From Colius striatus (lineage: Eukaryota; Chordata; Aves; Coliiformes; Coliidae): a DNA stretch of 64,000 nt. The DNA is taken from the NCBI RefSeq assembly GCF_028858725.1, contig NC_084768.1:32766664-32830663 (forward strand), in the 5' to 3' direction. This document shows positions 61,039 through 64,000 of the stretch, in pieces; position 1 is the stretch's first letter; every line of letters begins with the position of its first letter. The position numbers and the translations under genes were made by a program. The notes under the pieces are model-generated. The model had not been told where the DNA came from. It did no database searches and saw only the letters and a list, made by a program, of their open reading frames with translations.

Positions 61039-62376
61039 TCACTCCTTGTACGCGCGCGTGGGGGATGTGCCTTTGTAGAAGATGTTTCTGGTGTTCTCTG
61101 GACTGCTCCCTCTCTCGGGGATTAAAATGATGTTACCTTTCCTTCGAAGCGTTGAGTCCCGGCTAGATGAAATGGACAGAGTCTCTGAGCCAATCTCACT
61201 ACCCTCCACTGGCGTGACCCTTATCGTGGTGATTCCATGATGGTGATGCTCGCTGTTATCGATGTTGCTCCTTTTCCTGTCACCTGACCCATAACTGTCT
61301 TTTAGGGAGTCACAGCTCTCAGAGTCTCTGTTAAGATCATTTAGCTCGTATGTTTGACGAAGGGTGACTTTTTCAGGACCTTTCCATTTCCACGACCCGC
61401 TTCCTTCACCTTCTGATGGCATCTGAATTACAGGTCTGTTGTTTTCTGGATGGGCCTCGACTCTGACAATGCTGCTTGGCTCGTGGTCTGTCAAGGTTTT
61501 ATACCTGATGGCTCCTGTACAGGTGACCGTGCTTCCGTCTGAACCCTTTGGACTGCCCTGAAGCACTCCTTGCTGCTTAGACATGGCTATTACTTGCATG
61601 ATTCTTGGCTGGCTATTGCTTCGACATGCAACACTCTTCTCAGCCGCTTTCAGCCATTTAGCTCTCGCTGAGCTACTTTTGGGTGACGTGTTCACGTTCT
61701 CCTGAGTCTCTTCAGGAATATGCACTAGCTGTGATGAGCCAGGACGTGACTGAATAGAGACCCTCGGCCCGCCAGAAAGACCCGAGTTGTTACAGCCTGG
61801 TACGCTGCCAGGTTGAATTTTCAGGTATTGGCTAGTTGGGCCATGATGATCCCCGTTCACACCTACTCTGGAGGGTTCTGAGCTTGATCTCATCTCGATA
61901 GCCCTTGGTGGTGACTGGCCAGACTCGGTCTCTATTACTTGCAGGGACAACTTTCGACTTTCGTTCTTGTTCTTCCACTGGGAGAGCAGCTGTTTGGAGC
62001 GGGCAGAGTCCATGGACGCGTGGATCGTTGCGTTTCGTCGCGCTGGGTCTTCCAAGGATGGTGTGTTGACTCTTGGCAAAGTGTTGCTGAAAGTGACCAT
62101 GTTTTCCTTCCCCATCGGGCTTCGTGGTGTTATTATTTCTACATCAGCATTTGCTCTCTTGAGATTGGTCAGAGAGCCCGTGTCTCTGCGGTTTCTATTC
62201 AGGATACTTTCGGTACGGTGAGAGACAATGCCGTCACTGCTGCTACCATTTTTACCTGGAAGGATTCTGTTGGCATCTTGACTGAGGTCTGTCAAAGACC
62301 TTAGAGGTTCTCTGTGAAAATTTGGCTGAAACACATTCTCGTCACTTGGCAAGAAGTTCCCCACAGCGTACAGGCC
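61039..62376 (-). CDS. PLPPR4: PLPPR4 (PRG-1) terminal coding exon, C-terminal 445 residues
   Basis: This exon encodes the cytoplasmic tail of phospholipid phosphatase-related protein 4, a brain-enriched six-pass membrane protein that modulates lysophosphatidate signalling at excitatory synapses and lacks normal phosphatase catalysis (family knowledge). The frame opens right after a CAG acceptor with GLYAVGNFLPSDE and ends NIFYKGTSPTRAYKE then TGA. I recognise the family by ANADVEIITPRSPMGKENMV (exon residues ~75-94), SMDSARSKQLLSQWKNKNES (~121-140), EMRSSSEPSRVGVNGDHHGP (~161-180), the basic amphipathic stretch SARAKWLKAAEKSVACRSNS (~236-255), which fits the reported calmodulin-binding site, an HHHHGITTIRVTPVEGSEIG block (~377-396) and the conserved end. 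An LRSLTDL motif at ~25-31 fits the region of the reported O-glycosylated serine. The mammalian tail exon is about 441 codons, so length fits. The six membrane segments are encoded off the right edge. No frameshift or internal stop is seen. The nine codons before GLYAV in the longer open frame are intron, and that frame starts with TTG, not ATG. Confidence 0.97.
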   Translation of the reverse strand, partial: GLYAVGNFLPSDENVFQPNFHREPLRSLTDLSQDANRILPGKNGSSSDGIVSHRTESILNRNRRDTGSLTNLKRANADVEIITPRSPMGKENMVTFSNTLPRVNTPSLEDPARRNATIHASMDSARSKQLLSQWKNKNESRKLSLQVIETESGQSPPRAIEMRSSSEPSRVGVNGDHHGPTSQYLKIQPGSVPGCNNSGLSGGPRVSIQSRPGSSQLVHIPEETQENVNTSPKSSSARAKWLKAAEKSVACRSNSQPRIMQVIAMSKQQGVLQGSPKGSDGSTVTCTGAIRYKTLTDHEPSSIVRVEAHPENNRPVIQMPSEGEGSGSWKWKGPEKVTLRQTYELNDLNRDSESCDSLKDSYGSGDRKRSNIDNSEHHHHGITTIRVTPVEGSEIGSETLSISSSRDSTLRRKGNIILIPERGSSPENTRNIFYKGTSPTRAYKE

Positions 62377-64000
62377 CTGATATTTGAACAGAAGCATCGA
62401 CAATCAGTTATGGAACAAATGAGACATTTTAAGGTATTTTAATTCCATTCTTCTACCATTAAGTAAATACTGAGTGACAGAATTAGCCCACTTTCCTCAC
62501 CAGTATATTGCTACTTCAAATTCTGTCCTCAGCCTGGCACATCTACGTAGTCTTAGTAAGTTAACTGGGGGATATAGTTCGTGGCAATAAGTAGTTGAGG
62601 AAAATGTTTAGCCTCCTTCAGTTTTCTTCACTTTATAAAGCAACAGATCCAGCTGAAGAAAGAATGTTATGTTACAAAAATAACAAAATAAATGTTTGCA
62701 GTCTTCTAGGCAAAGCTATTTTACAGCTACACTACGGTCTGCTCTGATTGACTGAATCTTGTTACAGCTTGAGTTGTTTCCTGCTCTGCGATTCTGCCCT
62801 TTCTGCTGCATAATAACTGTGTAATACACTATCTACATGATGGAACAATTTATCAGCTTCAAATCAATTGCTTTTTAAGCTGTGCAGAACCGTAACAAGA
62901 TTTAGTTATGCAACATTTCCTTATTCAGCAGACTCACGGTAAAATGCTGGCATGGAAAAAAGACTCCACTGAGAGAGAATATCCCATGGAAGGATCAAAT
63001 GCCTGACTCAAGCACTTCAATGACATGTTCCTTACGCTCCTTTCAGAGTTATATGTAGTTTCACATTATTTTCCCTTGCCTTCTTCTTATTGGTGTGCAG
63101 ATTTCAGGGCAGATGTACTGAATACTAGCTATCCAGAACAATGTACCCTCTGAGGTATGTTGTCATGCAACAGTACATGGAGAAGATCTAACAAAGAGCA
63201 TACTTGTTTGTGAATTTCAGACATGGGAACAAAAGCTCTCTTTACCAGAGTCTATAATAGCTTAATCATTTGAAATAATATTCTCAACAGAGTGCCTTTC
63301 TGCTCACAGTGAGCAGAAAATGACTTGTGGGGTTTCTGTTCTCTGCTGAAAAACAGGCCTATCCTACATGCTCCCTTACAGGAGCTCTAATGTGCTCCAT
63401 CTGTTTCAAGCCAGAACAGAGGAAAAGCATAGGAATAACCTGGCTTGGGCACCCTAACTGCCTTGCACCATTTCCCCAAGAGCTCCAAAGAATCATAAGG
63501 CTGTTATATTGCCTTTGACTTCTTGCAGGTTCAGCAATTTGCTCAGATGAGTTGCTGCATGTTAATTCAAGCACTTCTTTTGAGATCATAAAGCTAATCT
63601 TGGCAATATAAACTCAGGCTGGCAACAAATACCAATTAATCCAATATTTTCCTTGCATTATGCTTGTAAGTGTGGAGTAGAAAAGATGAGTATCTTTTGG
63701 TATTTAAGGAAGCACATAATGTTAGAGCTGTTTCTGTATACAATGCCAGATGATTATATACCACTTGGTGCACTGTTACGGCGTTTAACATTGAAACCCA
63801 TATTTGCTTTGCCCTGTTTATTTTTAAAGTGATTACCCCTCACGTTGTCTGCAATGCATTTGGGCTCTATTTTTAATTATGGCATGTGACCATGATGTAC
63901 ATGTTTTATTTACTCTTATTAGAGCCTTAGCAGTTTTATTTGCTAAAACTTATCTCCGTGAATATTTACCAAATAGAGAGCAATTCCTCCTCCTATGAGA
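62377..64000 (-). other. PLPPR4: PLPPR4 intron before the last exon (partial)
   Basis: This is the 3' part of the intron preceding the terminal exon. On the minus strand it ends TTCTGTTCAAATATCAG, a pyrimidine-leaning tract plus AG, and joins the exon in phase 0. A TAACTGAT branch-point-like motif sits about 30 bases upstream of the junction (around 62404-62411). I see no further PLPPR4 exon up to the window edge. The short open frames here (63327-63518 plus, 63359-63589 minus) show no PLPPR membrane segments and look like chance. Confidence 0.85.

Noticed and set aside
61939..62304. 121-codon plus-strand frame opposite the PLPPR4 exon
   Set aside because: It is antisense to a well-conserved coding exon and has no independent support.
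62377..62403. Nine extra codons at the N-terminal side of the PLPPR4 open frame
   Set aside because: They precede a clear acceptor, the apparent start is TTG rather than ATG, and the known tail begins GLYAVGNFLPSDE. This is intron read-through.
1..64000. tRNA genes, CRISPR arrays, bacterial operons or intact retroviral genes
   Set aside because: No tRNA B-box with a plausible cloverleaf, no regularly spaced repeats with unique spacers, and no retroviral or reverse transcriptase motifs were seen.
1..64000. PALMD coding exons on the minus strand
   Set aside because: I looked for its N-terminal coiled-coil exons and the long C-terminal exon among open frames and found none.

Overview
The window is vertebrate nuclear DNA, most likely from a bird. 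It is AT-leaning and CpG-poor. It carries at least six short, 5'-truncated CR1 LINE tails of the sauropsid type (ending in repeats like TATGATTCTATGA), and it has no bacterial-style dense coding. Almost all of the many 60-200 codon open frames look like chance ORFs in non-coding DNA.

One gene is firmly recognised. On the minus strand, 62376 to 61039 is the terminal coding exon of PLPPR4 (PRG-1, phospholipid phosphatase-related protein type 4). It encodes the last 445 residues, which form the long cytoplasmic tail with the calmodulin-binding segment. A splice acceptor lies just 5' of the exon. The end of the preceding intron fills 62377-64000. A long 3' UTR of about 3.4 kb runs down to AATAAA signals near 57750 and 57630. 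The N-terminal exons, which carry the six membrane segments, lie beyond the right edge.

From 1 to about 57600 the window is intergenic, downstream of PLPPR4. In mammals the next gene in this direction is PALMD, on the same strand; I found no PALMD coding exon here. The interval holds CR1 fragments at 9634-9924 (+), 15829-15933 (+), 34842-35050 (-), 48297-48372 (+), 49298-49410 (-) and 55504-55612 (-), and some microsatellites. It also holds a cluster of tandem repeats (32735-33045) beside an isolated CpG island (33110-33400), and a G-rich GAGGGT/GAGGAT hexanucleotide array (29562-29717).

The most interesting unexplained signals lie at 27.5-33.4 kb. A minus-strand block (29929 to about 29300) reads like a terminal exon: strong acceptor, 146 open codons, stop, AATAAA. 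Its first ~65 codons look protein-like, then run into His-Pro repeats encoded by the hexanucleotide array. The CpG island lies about 3 kb upstream of it on the same strand and could be its promoter. Weaker exon-like blocks with plausible splice sites are at 4376-4531, 18642-18847 and 30494-30656 on the plus strand and 27921-27693 on the minus strand. A GC-box/G4/splice-donor combination sits near 16.63-16.68 kb. None can be assigned to a known family from sequence alone. Unannotated lncRNAs or lineage-specific transcripts are the main possibility, and chance is the main alternative.
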